Of a stretch of 36,722 nt of DNA, positions 1 to 8,165 are shown in pieces. The DNA lies in the IMG/VR virus record IMGVR_UViG_3300017971_000156, positions 1-36,722 of that record; one strand, written 5' to 3'. The notes under the pieces are model-generated. The model saw nothing but the letters and a program-made list of their open reading frames with translations. It was not told where the DNA came from and searched no databases. The translations under genes were made by a program, and so were the position numbers. This DNA comes from a virus. How positions within the stretch are numbered: the first letter of the stretch is position 1; every line of letters begins with the position of its first letter.

Positions 1-123
1 ACCGAGTCGTCTTTCCTCAGAGACCAATGGAGCAATCTGCTGTTCGGTCAAACCAAGCCTGCGACCTTCTTCAATCACTCGTCGGCTAGCTCGACCGAAC
101 CCTGGCGTAATGGTTTTTCCTAA
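1..123. repeat. Terminal direct repeat, left copy
   Basis: These 123 bases are identical to the last 123 bases (36600-36722). The repeat lies inside one open reading frame that continues in frame across the join. This fits a circular assembly, or a circularly permuted packaged genome, better than a physical end repeat, which would normally be intergenic. Confidence 0.95.
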
Positions 124-609
124 TGCAGGGATTCCAGCAGCGCCAATTTCGGCGACAGCCTGCCCAAGCTGACCCAGCCCAACCTCTTCAGCACCCTGAC
201 CAGCCGCACCCATTAGGAGCGCCCTAAGAGCTGATCCGCCTGCACCTAATCCACTACCAGCGAATGTTGGTGCGACCTCTCCAGCACGCTCTAGTGCACG
301 CTCTAGGAAGCCTTCTTGCACAGGTAATTGCTCTTCAAGGCCTTCCTCAAATTCCTCTGGAGAAACCATCGCTCCCTCACGAGCTTCGCGAAATGTTTCA
401 CCGATTCCAAGGACATCAGTTAGTGATTGTACGAAATCCGCTACCTCATCCAACGCCTGTCGACTGGTGCGAGTCACACCTCGAACTGGTGCAGAAACCA
501 GAGAGCGCGCACGACTGACAGCTTGATCTCTTTCCAGAGTTTGTTTTGTCTCATTTTCTTGCTCTAGGCGAACAAGATTCATGAACCCATCGTCATTATT
601 AGAGCTCAC
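1..609 (-). CDS. DNA ejection / internal virion protein, N-terminal part (continues at 36599-35823)
   Basis: This is the 5' part of a gene cut by the artificial break. Joined across the 123-base repeat, it encodes about 461 residues ending at 35823. The proposed start is GTG at 609, overlapping the stop of the upstream gene (599-601), with AGGTGG a few bases before it. ATG at 582 would give 452 residues. Residues about 1-110 are charged and helical, and about 112-170 form a Gly/Ala-rich stretch that could be membrane-active. It is the third of three consecutive genes after the tail genes, the place where P22-like phages encode ejection proteins (gp7, gp20, gp16). I see no catalytic motif. The ejection role is inferred from position and composition. 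Confidence 0.7.
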   Translation of the reverse strand, partial: MSSNNDDGFMNLVRLEQENETKQTLERDQAVSRARSLVSAPVRGVTRTSRQALDEVADFVQSLTDVLGIGETFREAREGAMVSPEEFEEGLEEQLPVQEGFLERALERAGEVAPTFAGSGLGAGGSALRALLMGAAGQGAEEVGLGQLGQAVAEIGAAGIPALGKTITPGFGRASRRVIEEGRRLGLTEQQIAPLVSEERRLG

Positions 610-1741
610 TCCGCCACCTATTTATCTGGTCTGAATTTGGAATTACATAGCCCATTTTACGGGCGTTCTTTTTCATTTGCTCTTCATTCGGATTCTTACT
701 CAGCATCGCAGCAGCCATGCGTGGAGTGAGAAATGTTCCACGCTTTACCTTTTTAGTGGAAAGCTTAAGAAGATCATCTCCGGACTTTTCTCGCTCATGA
801 ACTTCACGCAGTCTATATGCAAGCCTATCCTGTAAATCCTGACCCGTCTCTTCTATCCGTTTATCTACTCTAGCCGCTATATCTGGCTGGACAAAGCCAT
901 AGTCCTGTCTATCTTGTGCTGCCAGCTCATCTGCAACCTGTTGCTCCATGCGCTGTACTGCGGTTTCGTGCTCTAGAATCTCTGTAACCGTAAGGTTAGC
1001 CTCTCTTGAGATACCAATTTGTGGGAGCATGGTTGCAATTTGCTGCTCAATCCACTGGTTTGGTCTTGATCCTGCTCTTTGGATGTTGCCCAAGAGAAAC
1101 TCTTTCTGCGCATTAATTAATTGCTGACCTTTCGCCGTTCTAAGCGCTCCGCCAAATCGTCCCAGAAACCGATTGAAGTTATCTTTGCTCCAGAAATCAA
1201 GATCCTGCTCTTGAATAGAATCGCGCATTAAGCGCACAGCCTGCTCTTTCTCCCTAACACCAGAACGCTGCTTATCTATGTTCGTCAAAAATGGAACGGT
1301 AATCTTTTCCGCGCTTTTCCGATCTTCTACGAAGCCTTTTTGTGTCAGCTCGCGCTCTTTAATATCGAAGTTTCTGCGGCTTTTTTCCGCTTTAGCTACC
1401 TGGGCTAGGAACTTATCCCCAGAAACCTCCATCTGCAACAGCTCTTGATCGCTCTTTTTTTGGAGCGCATTAGGCTTCGGCTGATCAATTGGCTGTGGTG
1501 CATCCGGTTGTCTTTCTTCAAGCTCCCTGGGCTGTGGTGTGTCATCTGCCAGTGCCTCTGCGGGATCAGGAATTATCCCCATTTGGATCATCAGCTTTTC
1601 TCTACGCTTCTCCTGCTCTTGCTGTTGCTGCTGAGCGTGAAGATTTTGCAGAGTGGTAGGAAGCGTACCCTCAACACCTCTTTGCAAACCTTGAAACAAC
1701 TGCTCTAGTGGATCGCTTCCCGGTACGATGATGGCTCCCAT
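599..1741 (-). CDS. Probable DNA ejection / internal virion protein, Gln-rich coiled coil
   Basis: The product is 380 residues, highly charged and almost entirely predicted helical, with a poly-Gln stretch near residues 35-45 and several long heptad-like segments. It has no signal peptide or enzymatic motif. The start is ATG at 1741, which shares its A with the upstream TGA stop (TGATG) and follows a strong GGAGGTG ribosome site. A TTG one codon earlier is less likely. It sits in the middle of the three-gene block expected for ejection proteins in P22-like phages, equivalent in position to gp20. Function is inferred from gene order and composition; no family was recognised by sequence. Confidence 0.65.
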   Translation of the reverse strand: MGAIIVPGSDPLEQLFQGLQRGVEGTLPTTLQNLHAQQQQQEQEKRREKLMIQMGIIPDPAEALADDTPQPRELEERQPDAPQPIDQPKPNALQKKSDQELLQMEVSGDKFLAQVAKAEKSRRNFDIKERELTQKGFVEDRKSAEKITVPFLTNIDKQRSGVREKEQAVRLMRDSIQEQDLDFWSKDNFNRFLGRFGGALRTAKGQQLINAQKEFLLGNIQRAGSRPNQWIEQQIATMLPQIGISREANLTVTEILEHETAVQRMEQQVADELAAQDRQDYGFVQPDIAARVDKRIEETGQDLQDRLAYRLREVHEREKSGDDLLKLSTKKVKRGTFLTPRMAAAMLSKNPNEEQMKKNARKMGYVIPNSDQINRWRSEL

Positions 1742-2235
1742 CAAACACCTCCAAACAGTTTAGAACCTAACGCTCCGCCGCCTGGCCCACCTAGAAAGGC
1801 TCCGCCAACAGTTCCTGCTAGGCCAAGTGCTGATCCTAGAGGGCTTGTGCCCTGACTCACGATCGGTTGTTGCTGTTGCCGGCCTAATGCAGCAATAAGG
1901 GCTTGGAGTTGATTCTGTTGTCCCTGCTGCTGAAACTGCGATAACTGCCCAGCCAGACCGGACTCGACATTTGCTGCGGCTTGTGTGATAGCTCTATTTA
2001 ACCCTGAGCTACTAGCTGCACCTTGTCCAATGAACAGCTCGTTAAGATCGGGGATCGTTTGTTCACGGAAATGTTGCATGGTTGGATCTGCAACTTGCGC
2101 TTGAAAGAACTCTCTTTGTTGTTCTGGGTCAAAAAGTGGGCCTAAATCCATTCCTAAGATTTGATTCAGAGCCGCTCTTTGTTCTGGAGTTACTAACTCC
2201 GCTGTACCTACCTGCTGTGGTCCTTTACCTGACAT
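1741..2235 (-). CDS. Probable small ejection protein, Gly/Ala-rich C-terminus
   Basis: The product has 164 residues. The middle is Gln-rich (about 95-125), and the C-terminal 35 residues are glycine, alanine and leucine rich, a composition common in phage proteins that enter membranes during DNA delivery. GGAGG lies five bases before the ATG, overlapping the end of the preceding gene. It is first in the ejection-protein block and translationally coupled to the next gene by TGATG. By position it matches the small P22 gp7-type protein, but no direct similarity can be claimed from sequence alone. Confidence 0.6.
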   Translation of the reverse strand: MSGKGPQQVGTAELVTPEQRAALNQILGMDLGPLFDPEQQREFFQAQVADPTMQHFREQTIPDLNELFIGQGAASSSGLNRAITQAAANVESGLAGQLSQFQQQGQQNQLQALIAALGRQQQQPIVSQGTSPLGSALGLAGTVGGAFLGGPGGGALGSKLFGGV

Positions 2236-2697
2236 TTATGCCTCCATCATGATTCTCTTAGATGGTTTAAACCCTAAACGTCTATAGAGACCAGGGCGAG
2301 TCGTAAACCAGCGCACTTTTTCTACTTTCAAGATACTTTTAAGCCATTCTAGCAGCTTAATCAAGCATTTCAGATGATCCTTGGTGTGCCATATGCTTTT
2401 ATCTACGCTATAGCAGTTTACGTAGAGCATATTCTCCAAAGGATCAAATTGACACCACAAGAATCCTGAATAAACTGGTGTGTAAAGCCCGAAAAGCATT
2501 CCAAGATCATCAAGGCTTGCTTCTATCGCTTTTCTGTAATTCTCGGGCTCAACGACAAGATCTTTGACCTGTTCGATCCATTTAGTCGGGATTCTATTCG
2601 CATTGATTAGTCGTTCAAATCTAACCACCGCCTTCGGGGTCGTATTGTCCGAGTATTGTGACGTTGAATTGACCTTCGAGAGCTGCGCCGCCATCAT
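2236..2697 (-). CDS. Hypothetical protein, possible GNAT-like acetyltransferase fold
   Basis: The product has up to 153 residues. The C-terminal part resembles the end of GNAT acetyltransferases: a strand (VRWFTTRPG) followed by YRRLGFKPSKR, like the usual 'YrrlGF' acetyl-CoA end motif. The N-terminal half is not recognised. GNAT-like proteins are often found among podovirus tail and ejection genes. The ATG at 2697 overlaps the upstream gene by 77 bases and has AGGA about 7 bases before it. A GTG at 2628 with GAAGG upstream would nearly remove the overlap and give 130 residues. I prefer the longer form but the start is uncertain. Catalytic activity is not shown. Confidence 0.55.
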   Translation of the reverse strand: MMAAQLSKVNSTSQYSDNTTPKAVVRFERLINANRIPTKWIEQVKDLVVEPENYRKAIEASLDDLGMLFGLYTPVYSGFLWCQFDPLENMLYVNCYSVDKSIWHTKDHLKCLIKLLEWLKSILKVEKVRWFTTRPGLYRRLGFKPSKRIMMEA

Positions 2698-3115
2698 GTC
2701 CGAGTCCTATTTGGTCTGTTAGAAATCCAATGACCAAGCTCACACCATTCCATGTGCCGGACGCAGGTGTGAAATTTGATAAGTTTGTTTCTGTCGCCGC
2801 TGTCCCAACGATGGGCTTTTGAATAATTGAGCACCTTTGCGGCATATTGTCTTCAAGACCACTAATCATGATGTAGAACATTCCAATCTTTGGAAGCATG
2901 ATTAAGGGCTGTCCGGGCGGTGAGACAACACCAGTCTTGCTGGTGCTAATGATCGTCATCTCATACGTGTTATTCACGCCGAGAGCAATCCTCTCGTACA
3001 TCTTGTTGATGTCTTTGTTTTGCTGAAGAAGATACTCACTCAATAAACGTGAGTCGCCGGTTCGTATCTCTGCTTCGTCATATGGGATGCTGAACGATTC
3101 TTCAATATTAGGCAT
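2621..3115 (-). CDS. Conserved-type structural protein of unknown role
   Basis: The product has 164 residues and no membrane segment or signal. The first 60 residues look helical, with an acidic start (PNIEESFSIPYDEAEI). The rest alternates beta-rich segments with Gly/Pro turns, ending YDPEGGG. It begins inside the end of the large tail gene (8-base overlap), so it is expressed with the tail and ejection genes and is probably a virion or assembly component. No family recognised. Confidence 0.6.
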   Translation of the reverse strand: MPNIEESFSIPYDEAEIRTGDSRLLSEYLLQQNKDINKMYERIALGVNNTYEMTIISTSKTGVVSPPGQPLIMLPKIGMFYIMISGLEDNMPQRCSIIQKPIVGTAATETNLSNFTPASGTWNGVSLVIGFLTDQIGLGHDGGAALEGQFNVTILGQYDPEGGG

Positions 3116-5432
3116 GGAGTTCTAATCTCCCAGCTGGACGCATCCAAAATATCATAGCGTGAATGTCTACATACTTTTCTTGGCCTGTTGTCTTTAGTTG
3201 GACTTCATGCCACGATCCAGCAGCCCCCAAATAAATCCGCTTCCAAATCCGAGTATCTGCTCCATGATCTCTCGCAAGAGAGAGTGTTACAATATCCTGA
3301 CCATCCACTTGATACGGGAGCGGGTCAGCATCTAGATAAAACGTGCAGTCTACATCTGCATTGCTATCTGCAGAGAAAAGGATGTCGATATATCCGAACT
3401 CCGCATTAGCACCTTGCTCAACGAATGGATTAAGCCGTTTAGTACGCAATATTGACGTGAAGTCATCTCCGGTCACTGTGGAACCAACAACTTCAGATCG
3501 ATCAGATCCGCCGAACCCAAGCTCCCAGATTGTACCTTCGGTATCTCCCATAAGAGGAATTGATGCTCCAACTTGGAATCTACCGGCATTCCATGCTCGA
3601 AATAGCTCTGACCATTTGTACTCTGTTGAAGACCACGTCATATCATCGGCAGTAGCCTGAAACTCACCAAGCACATTAACTGGGTGACCGATAACAACCT
3701 CTCCGCCAGAGGTATAAGCTGTAAAACCAGTAGAATCCACTCCGGCCAACTCAAATGTGGTTGATGTTGGGCTCGCTACCACATAAGTATTGTCATTGAC
3801 CTCTGTCATTCCGACAACGTCTTCTAGTTGAACTCGGTCACCAGCCTCTAAGCCGTGCGCTCCATCCGTTGTAACAACTGCAGGGTCTGCCTGAGTAATC
3901 CCAGTGACATCTATACGATGGCCAAAGAAATGCGTTGTCCAACCATTGTCTTCGAAGTGGTAGATCAAGGCGTGATTGATTGTCTCTTCATTGTTGTCAG
4001 CATAAGTAAACCAAACGCGTTCAGCTTCTTCGAACTTGAAAGCAACAAAGCGCTCTATGAGATCCGCGTTAAACTGGATGGTGAACTCAGGAATAGCCTT
4101 ATCTATGCGATCTACTGCTACACCGTTGCATGCCAAAATACCCGTTGTGCCTACACTTGTAACAAACTTATCAAAGAGTGTTGTTCCGAACTTAGATTCT
4201 GATTTACGTGTGACATTGATCCGCTCCCATCTAAATGGAAGGATTGCATTGCCAGTGTACCGAACCTTCCAAGCGCTTCTCCGAAAGAAAACGATCTCAT
4301 CTTCATCAACAGCGCCATGAGAAACAATTGGGTCTCCAGTAGGAGCATCAACGAAACCACCTTGACCACCGCTGTTCTGGTCGTGCCATGTATCCGGATC
4401 AGCAGGCTTGGAAAACCGAGTGCGCTGTTTCTGCTCTGTTCCCGATTCGCTAGGCGAAAGAAGATGCAAACGCTCTTTCATAAGAAAAACGTGCTGCGCC
4501 GTTCCCAACACATTAGTCGTTGGGGTTGCATTAGTGAAATCGACAACCACACGAGTTAGATTTGTTCCATCATATTTGAGAAGACGATCGTTACCATTAA
4601 CGAAGAACATAGAACCGCGATAGTTGACGTATGAGAAGATATCGCTCTCTGCTGCACTCAATACATTCAAATGGTGCACAACACCTGTTGTAGCCGCTCC
4701 AGAGAGCCCGCTGACACCGTCTAAGCTGAATGTAGTTCCGCCGGTAACTGTAATCGCGCAAACAAACCCGTCATAGTCACTTGCGCCAGTCGAGCTCTCT
4801 AACCGAACCTTATCTCCAGTTGAAAGTCCGTGCGCGGCTGTTGTGGTTACAACTGCTGGGTTTGCATTAGACACCGCATTCAGAGTAACGGTGCTAATGT
4901 CCAGTGTGTCGAATTCATCGTTAGAGGAATCCCATAGGCCGACATATGTAGTATCAGCGGCTATAAGTAGCTCATCATCATTGCTATCTCGGTACAGCAT
5001 AAGACCGGTGATCGCGCTGGTAGAGACCTTTGTAATTTGACCACCACTCGTATAGGCAGTGAAATTATCGCCGTCAGTATCGAGCAAATCGAATGTCGTG
5101 GCCGTGGCATCTGTCACGGTATATCGGTTTCCATTTAACTCAGTTGTTCCTGCAACGCTACGAAAGCGAACTTCGTCACCGTTAGACAAACCGTGGTTTC
5201 CGTTTGTTGTAATAACAACCTGATCACCGCTTGGAAGTGAGATGCTAGCAATTGTACTGCACAGATATTCATAGCTCGCAAACCGCCTATATCCAAGGCG
5301 GCGGCTGAGGATTCCATCTTTCATGTCCATGTTTTCAGCAATCTGAAACGCATCACCGGGAAGTTTCCACGGATCTAGATTTTGCTGTAGACCGGCTCGG
5401 TAATCACCGACTAGGAAAGGCTGAAATCCCAT
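3108..5432 (-). CDS. Large tail hub/nozzle or DNA-stabilisation protein with three FCCH-type repeat domains
   Basis: This 774-residue protein is the largest tail gene. The N-terminus (GFQPFLVGDYRAGLQQNLDP, then NMDMKDGILSRRLGYRRF) resembles podovirus proteins that seal the portal channel or form the tail nozzle, the P22 gp10-like role. Three beta-rich repeats of about 75 residues lie at 60-136, 182-254 and 507-582. Each has the pattern 'AVVTT..HGL..GD.V' followed by 'TTF.L', which phage annotation usually calls the E1 FCCH-like domain. Two of the repeats end in nearly the same 'FTAYTSGG' segment. The ATG has AGGT about 6 bases upstream. It lies between the gp4-like adaptor region and the ejection genes, as expected for a tail hub. 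Exact placement in the virion is inferred. Confidence 0.7.
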   Translation of the reverse strand: MGFQPFLVGDYRAGLQQNLDPWKLPGDAFQIAENMDMKDGILSRRLGYRRFASYEYLCSTIASISLPSGDQVVITTNGNHGLSNGDEVRFRSVAGTTELNGNRYTVTDATATTFDLLDTDGDNFTAYTSGGQITKVSTSAITGLMLYRDSNDDELLIAADTTYVGLWDSSNDEFDTLDISTVTLNAVSNANPAVVTTTAAHGLSTGDKVRLESSTGASDYDGFVCAITVTGGTTFSLDGVSGLSGAATTGVVHHLNVLSAAESDIFSYVNYRGSMFFVNGNDRLLKYDGTNLTRVVVDFTNATPTTNVLGTAQHVFLMKERLHLLSPSESGTEQKQRTRFSKPADPDTWHDQNSGGQGGFVDAPTGDPIVSHGAVDEDEIVFFRRSAWKVRYTGNAILPFRWERINVTRKSESKFGTTLFDKFVTSVGTTGILACNGVAVDRIDKAIPEFTIQFNADLIERFVAFKFEEAERVWFTYADNNEETINHALIYHFEDNGWTTHFFGHRIDVTGITQADPAVVTTDGAHGLEAGDRVQLEDVVGMTEVNDNTYVVASPTSTTFELAGVDSTGFTAYTSGGEVVIGHPVNVLGEFQATADDMTWSSTEYKWSELFRAWNAGRFQVGASIPLMGDTEGTIWELGFGGSDRSEVVGSTVTGDDFTSILRTKRLNPFVEQGANAEFGYIDILFSADSNADVDCTFYLDADPLPYQVDGQDIVTLSLARDHGADTRIWKRIYLGAAGSWHEVQLKTTGQEKYVDIHAMIFWMRPAGRLELHA
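3687..5255 (-). repeat. Three protein-level repeat domains within the tail gene
   Basis: Copies lie at 5255-5025, 4889-4671 and 3914-3687. All share 'VTT..HGL..GD.V' and a later 'TTF.L' motif. Copies 1 and 3 also share FTAYTSGG. They are insertions in an otherwise single-copy protein. Confidence 0.75.
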
Positions 5433-5439
5433 GGATAAC

Positions 5440-6063
5440 CTATGTTGTTAGTGCGGATGGATGATAAACAACAAAGCCGAATTTGGCGTTAGACATACTA
5501 CTTCCATCAGCTCCCTTGATTTGAACATGGAAATTGCTTGCTGTTGGCGTTTTCCCGGCAGCACCTGAAACAGCATACGTAGCCGCGTCTGAAGCTGATG
5601 TCGAAACAGCAAACGACGTAAATAGAATAACGTAGTCTGTTGGCGATCCCGAAATCGTCTGATTGAACGAAACTTTGTAAAGCCCGGTTGAGATCTTGGA
5701 TGTGTTTCCACTGTCCACGTTATATCCGGTTCCAGCAACAAGCGCTCCAGTTGAGTCAATTACTCCAAAAGCTTTAGGAAGTGGAGAGACTCCACCGCTA
5801 GTAAGCTGGGTTACGTTGCCGTCTTCATCTTGCCAGTGAGCCTCTGTGCTTGTTGTACTTCCGTCATCCTGCGTCTTTTCTAGCCCGTAGAAATAACCAG
5901 CGTTTGTCGCTGTTGTTGGTGCTGGATCTGCGCCCTGACGTGTTAGCTGTACAGCCTCATGTTGGACTTCACCCTCTTGAATTGCCGTGAAGTTATCCCT
6001 CAAGTCACCAGCAGAGTTCTTTAGCTTATCATTATTGCCGGGCTTATCTTTGTCGAATGCCAT
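5440..6063 (-). CDS. Tail-associated structural protein, beta-rich
   Basis: The product has 207 residues. The N-terminus (MAFDKDKPGNNDKLKNSAGDLRDNFTAIQEGE) is the segment found at the start of many phage tail and fibre-like proteins ('KP.....S.G.LR.NF.AI..G'). The rest is Ser/Thr/Gly-rich and beta-like, without enzymatic motifs, consistent with a short appendage or tail accessory protein. It follows the adaptor gene and precedes the large tail hub gene on the same strand, with only 7 bases between its stop and the next start. Role inferred from composition and context. Confidence 0.6.
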   Translation of the reverse strand: MAFDKDKPGNNDKLKNSAGDLRDNFTAIQEGEVQHEAVQLTRQGADPAPTTATNAGYFYGLEKTQDDGSTTSTEAHWQDEDGNVTQLTSGGVSPLPKAFGVIDSTGALVAGTGYNVDSGNTSKISTGLYKVSFNQTISGSPTDYVILFTSFAVSTSASDAATYAVSGAAGKTPTASNFHVQIKGADGSSMSNAKFGFVVYHPSALTT

Positions 6064-6071
6064 TTATTACC

Positions 6072-6698
6072 TCAAAATGCTGGAACTGAGCGCTGCGATA
6101 CAAACATTTGCGCCGCTTTGTCTTGTGCTTGTGCTCTTACTCTGTCATACCAAGGCTTAAGAGCCGATGCTTTGTCGAATTCTCCACCAGATAAGAGAAG
6201 ATCTAGAGCCGAGCCATAAGCCACAAGCTCACCTAAACTTTCCCACCCTAAAGCCGTCGAATCAGCACCTAGTTCTGCCGGTCTATCATAGGCGAGAATT
6301 CTAATCGTATATCCATCATCTGGAATCGGGCGAAGGACTACCTCATTACTCATGATCAAGATGTCTTGAGGCTTAGAGTTTGTCTCTGTGCTGTCAATCA
6401 ACCAACGGTTGTAGAACGCAGCTGGATCATAAAAAACCTCAAGAGGATCATCGTCTACATAAGCGGGCGGAAGGAATGTATGAAAGCCCTCATCCAAGGC
6501 TTGCGTGCCTACACCAGAACTTGTCTCAAATGACCAAAAAGTGAGCTCATCCTGTAGCTTTACTTCAGTACTGAGCTTAAATTTAATCCAACGGTTGATG
6601 CGATCATTAAGATCTGAGTCACTCGGGTTGCTAGTGGAAGGACGCCCAGCAAGCTTTCTAACTTCAGTCCTAATATCGCTTAGAGACCAATTACCCAT
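6072..6698 (-). CDS. Head-to-tail adaptor, P22 gp4-like
   Basis: The product has 208 residues. The N-terminal pattern 'LSDIRTEVRKLAGRPS....SDSDLNDRINRWIKFKLST' is typical of phage adaptor proteins that form a ring under the portal (P22 gp4 / gp6-like adaptors), a helical protein that starts with a helix and 'D.INRW'. The C-terminal helices (LGELVAYGSALDLLLSGGEFDKASALKPWYDRVRAQAQDK) also match. It acts in virion assembly, binding the portal ring after packaging. Position between head and tail genes supports this. The start overlaps the upstream gene's end by 8 bases. Confidence 0.7.
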   Translation of the reverse strand: MGNWSLSDIRTEVRKLAGRPSTSNPSDSDLNDRINRWIKFKLSTEVKLQDELTFWSFETSSGVGTQALDEGFHTFLPPAYVDDDPLEVFYDPAAFYNRWLIDSTETNSKPQDILIMSNEVVLRPIPDDGYTIRILAYDRPAELGADSTALGWESLGELVAYGSALDLLLSGGEFDKASALKPWYDRVRAQAQDKAAQMFVSQRSVPAF

Positions 6699-7032
6699 TG
6701 CCTACCTCTTGCATGTCAAGCCGCTTTACACTCTCGGTATCAGTATAATCTATTTCTTTGATTTTACTGTCACGGTTCTTCTTAATGATGACGCGACCAT
6801 CTTCAATTGCCCAGAATTCTCGGTCTTCTCGAGAGGCGGGAAGTTGGATAGGATCTAGCTCTAGATACTGCTCGGCTATGTCGAGATCGTGTCGTCTGAG
6901 CCACTCATCCCTATCGCCACTAAAAGTAGGAGAAGGATATATAACGCTGACGCCGCCATCCCAATTGATAGCCACGAATACCTTTTCCTTCCAATCATCA
7001 TCATCTGAATATGATCGCGTTGACACTTGCAT
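6691..7032 (-). CDS. Hypothetical small protein in the head-tail connector region
   Basis: The product has 113 residues and is acidic, with mixed alpha/beta character. Notable segments are VFVAINWDGGVSVIYPSP and DEWLRRHDLDIAEQYLELDPI. It has no signal, membrane segment or recognised motif. It overlaps both neighbours (32 bases with the upstream gene, 8 with the adaptor gene), suggesting coupled translation with the connector genes. It could be a chaperone or minor structural protein; function unknown. Confidence 0.55.
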   Translation of the reverse strand: MQVSTRSYSDDDDWKEKVFVAINWDGGVSVIYPSPTFSGDRDEWLRRHDLDIAEQYLELDPIQLPASREDREFWAIEDGRVIIKKNRDSKIKEIDYTDTESVKRLDMQEVGNG

Positions 7033-7294
7033 CTACGCACTTCCCTTCCTTCTCAACAGAGATAGGATACTCGCTTTTTGTCCTTCCAAGCTCTTCACGC
7101 TCATGCGCTGAGCCGCGCGTATCTGTCGTGCAGACTGCTACGTAGTCTTTAGTGTCGCAATCCTGATCGAAAACAAGCGTGTATTGACCTACACCGGCGT
7201 CTATGACGCTAGCCAAGCCATCTGCCCTAGGAACCAACAAGAGCCCTCCATGGGGCTCTATTTTAGCTTTTACTGGATCGGTACTAGCGTGCAT
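7001..7294 (-). CDS. Hypothetical small protein
   Basis: The product has 97 residues, predicted mainly beta, with segments such as GGLLLVPRADGLASVI and YTLVFDQDCDTKDYVAVCTTDTRGS. No known domain. It overlaps the previous gene by 25 bases and the next by 32. AAGGA lies about ten bases before the ATG. Being in the head-to-tail gene run, it may be a minor virion protein, but nothing in the sequence proves this. Confidence 0.5.
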   Translation of the reverse strand: MHASTDPVKAKIEPHGGLLLVPRADGLASVIDAGVGQYTLVFDQDCDTKDYVAVCTTDTRGSAHEREELGRTKSEYPISVEKEGKCVDASVNAIIFR

Positions 7295-7671
7295 CGTGGG
7301 CGCGTCCTTCCCTCGTCGAAATACATGAGGCCCATCATAAACTCAGCAATCTCTGTGGGAATCTCAACATCCTCACCGTCATCAATCGCGAAATCGTAAT
7401 ACCGTGTCTTGCGACGACCTGTACGTCTATCGAGAACTGTCACACCACGGGTGAACTCCATAGGAGTACCGGGCTGCTGATTGTATGTGAATCTATACCG
7501 TCTAGATGGAAGTTCTTCATCATCAAAGGGAAACTTCCCGATATCTGGATTTGGACGATGCTCTTGCACCATTCTTACGGGCACCGGCTCTGGTTGAGCT
7601 ACTGCCATTGCCATTGCTGGCTCTTGAACATCCAAATCTAGATCTAAATCTGCTTTCTTGCGTCGTCCCAT
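7270..7671 (-). CDS. Hypothetical protein of the head gene cluster
   Basis: The product has 133 residues. The N-terminus is basic then repetitive (GRRKKADLDLDLDVQEPAMAMAVAQPEPVPV), probably disordered. The C-terminal two-thirds contain a beta-rich region with 'RYRFTYNQQPGTPMEFTRG' and 'RKTRYYDFAIDDGEDVEIP'. It lies directly after the UUCG hairpin that separates it from the capsid genes, so its level may be lower than that of the capsid proteins. No family recognised. Confidence 0.55.
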   Translation of the reverse strand: MGRRKKADLDLDLDVQEPAMAMAVAQPEPVPVRMVQEHRPNPDIGKFPFDDEELPSRRYRFTYNQQPGTPMEFTRGVTVLDRRTGRRKTRYYDFAIDDGEDVEIPTEIAEFMMGLMYFDEGRTRPRCTLVPIQ

Positions 7672-7704
7672 TTGTATTACTCCTAGTTAGTGTGCGCACA
7701 AAGA

Positions 7705-7724
7705 CCCCGAGCCGAAGCTCAGGG
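7705..7724 (-). terminator. UUCG-tetraloop hairpin after the capsid genes
   Basis: On the minus strand this reads as an 8-bp stem, CCCTGAGC / GCTCGGGG with one G-T pair, capped by TTCG, a very stable loop. It is followed only by TCTTTG, so it is a weak or partial terminator or an mRNA-stabilising 3' hairpin. It lies in the gap between the capsid/decoration genes and the connector genes, where expression usually steps down. Confidence 0.55.
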
Positions 7725-7744
7725 CCACGTAATACGCACAGGAC

Positions 7745-8155
7745 TTATGCGTTAATGTCTCCGCGATCAATGAATCGTGAAGCCCAAACAGCGATGTAGT
7801 AAACCTCATCACTGTCAGAACCACGAAGCGCTGAACCAAGAGTCAGTGTCAGTGTGTGAGTCGCTGAAACCTGGTTAGACGTTTCACTGTATGCAACGCT
7901 GTCTGCCACTGTGATACCATTTGTGGTCTCCAGTGACGCTACAGCTGCATCAGCTTCATTGATGTTGACTAGCGCATCGCCTGCAGGAAAATCCTTGAAC
8001 CATACGCCGCTGATGTTAGATGCATCCGTGCCATAATCTGTGTAGTTAAAACACATGAAAAAGTCAGGGTTGCGATCGATTTCCCAAGTAAGTGCAACGT
8101 TTGCACCGTCGGCCTCAAAGTGACCAACTTCAATGTATGGAAGAGCTGATTCCAT
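7745..8155 (-). CDS. Probable capsid-associated (decoration-type) protein
   Basis: The product has 136 residues, Ala/Ser/Thr/Asp-rich and predicted beta, with no signal or catalytic motif. It directly follows the major capsid gene (10-base gap) with a good AAGGAGA ribosome site, and is followed by a stable hairpin, so the scaffold, capsid and this gene appear to form a high-expression unit. In comparable phages this slot holds a head decoration or cement protein. That role is an inference from position; the sequence itself is not recognised. Confidence 0.55.
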   Translation of the reverse strand: MESALPYIEVGHFEADGANVALTWEIDRNPDFFMCFNYTDYGTDASNISGVWFKDFPAGDALVNINEADAAVASLETTNGITVADSVAYSETSNQVSATHTLTLTLGSALRGSDSDEVYYIAVWASRFIDRGDINA

Positions 8156-8165
8156 TTTGGTCTCC

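Noticed and set aside
1-123. Physical short terminal repeat as in T7-like phages
   Set aside because: The repeat lies inside one gene and the frame is continuous across the join, which fits circular assembly better.
3188-5040. Several plus-strand frames opposite the large tail gene
   Set aside because: They lack ribosome sites and the minus frame is a clear structural gene; these are shadows.
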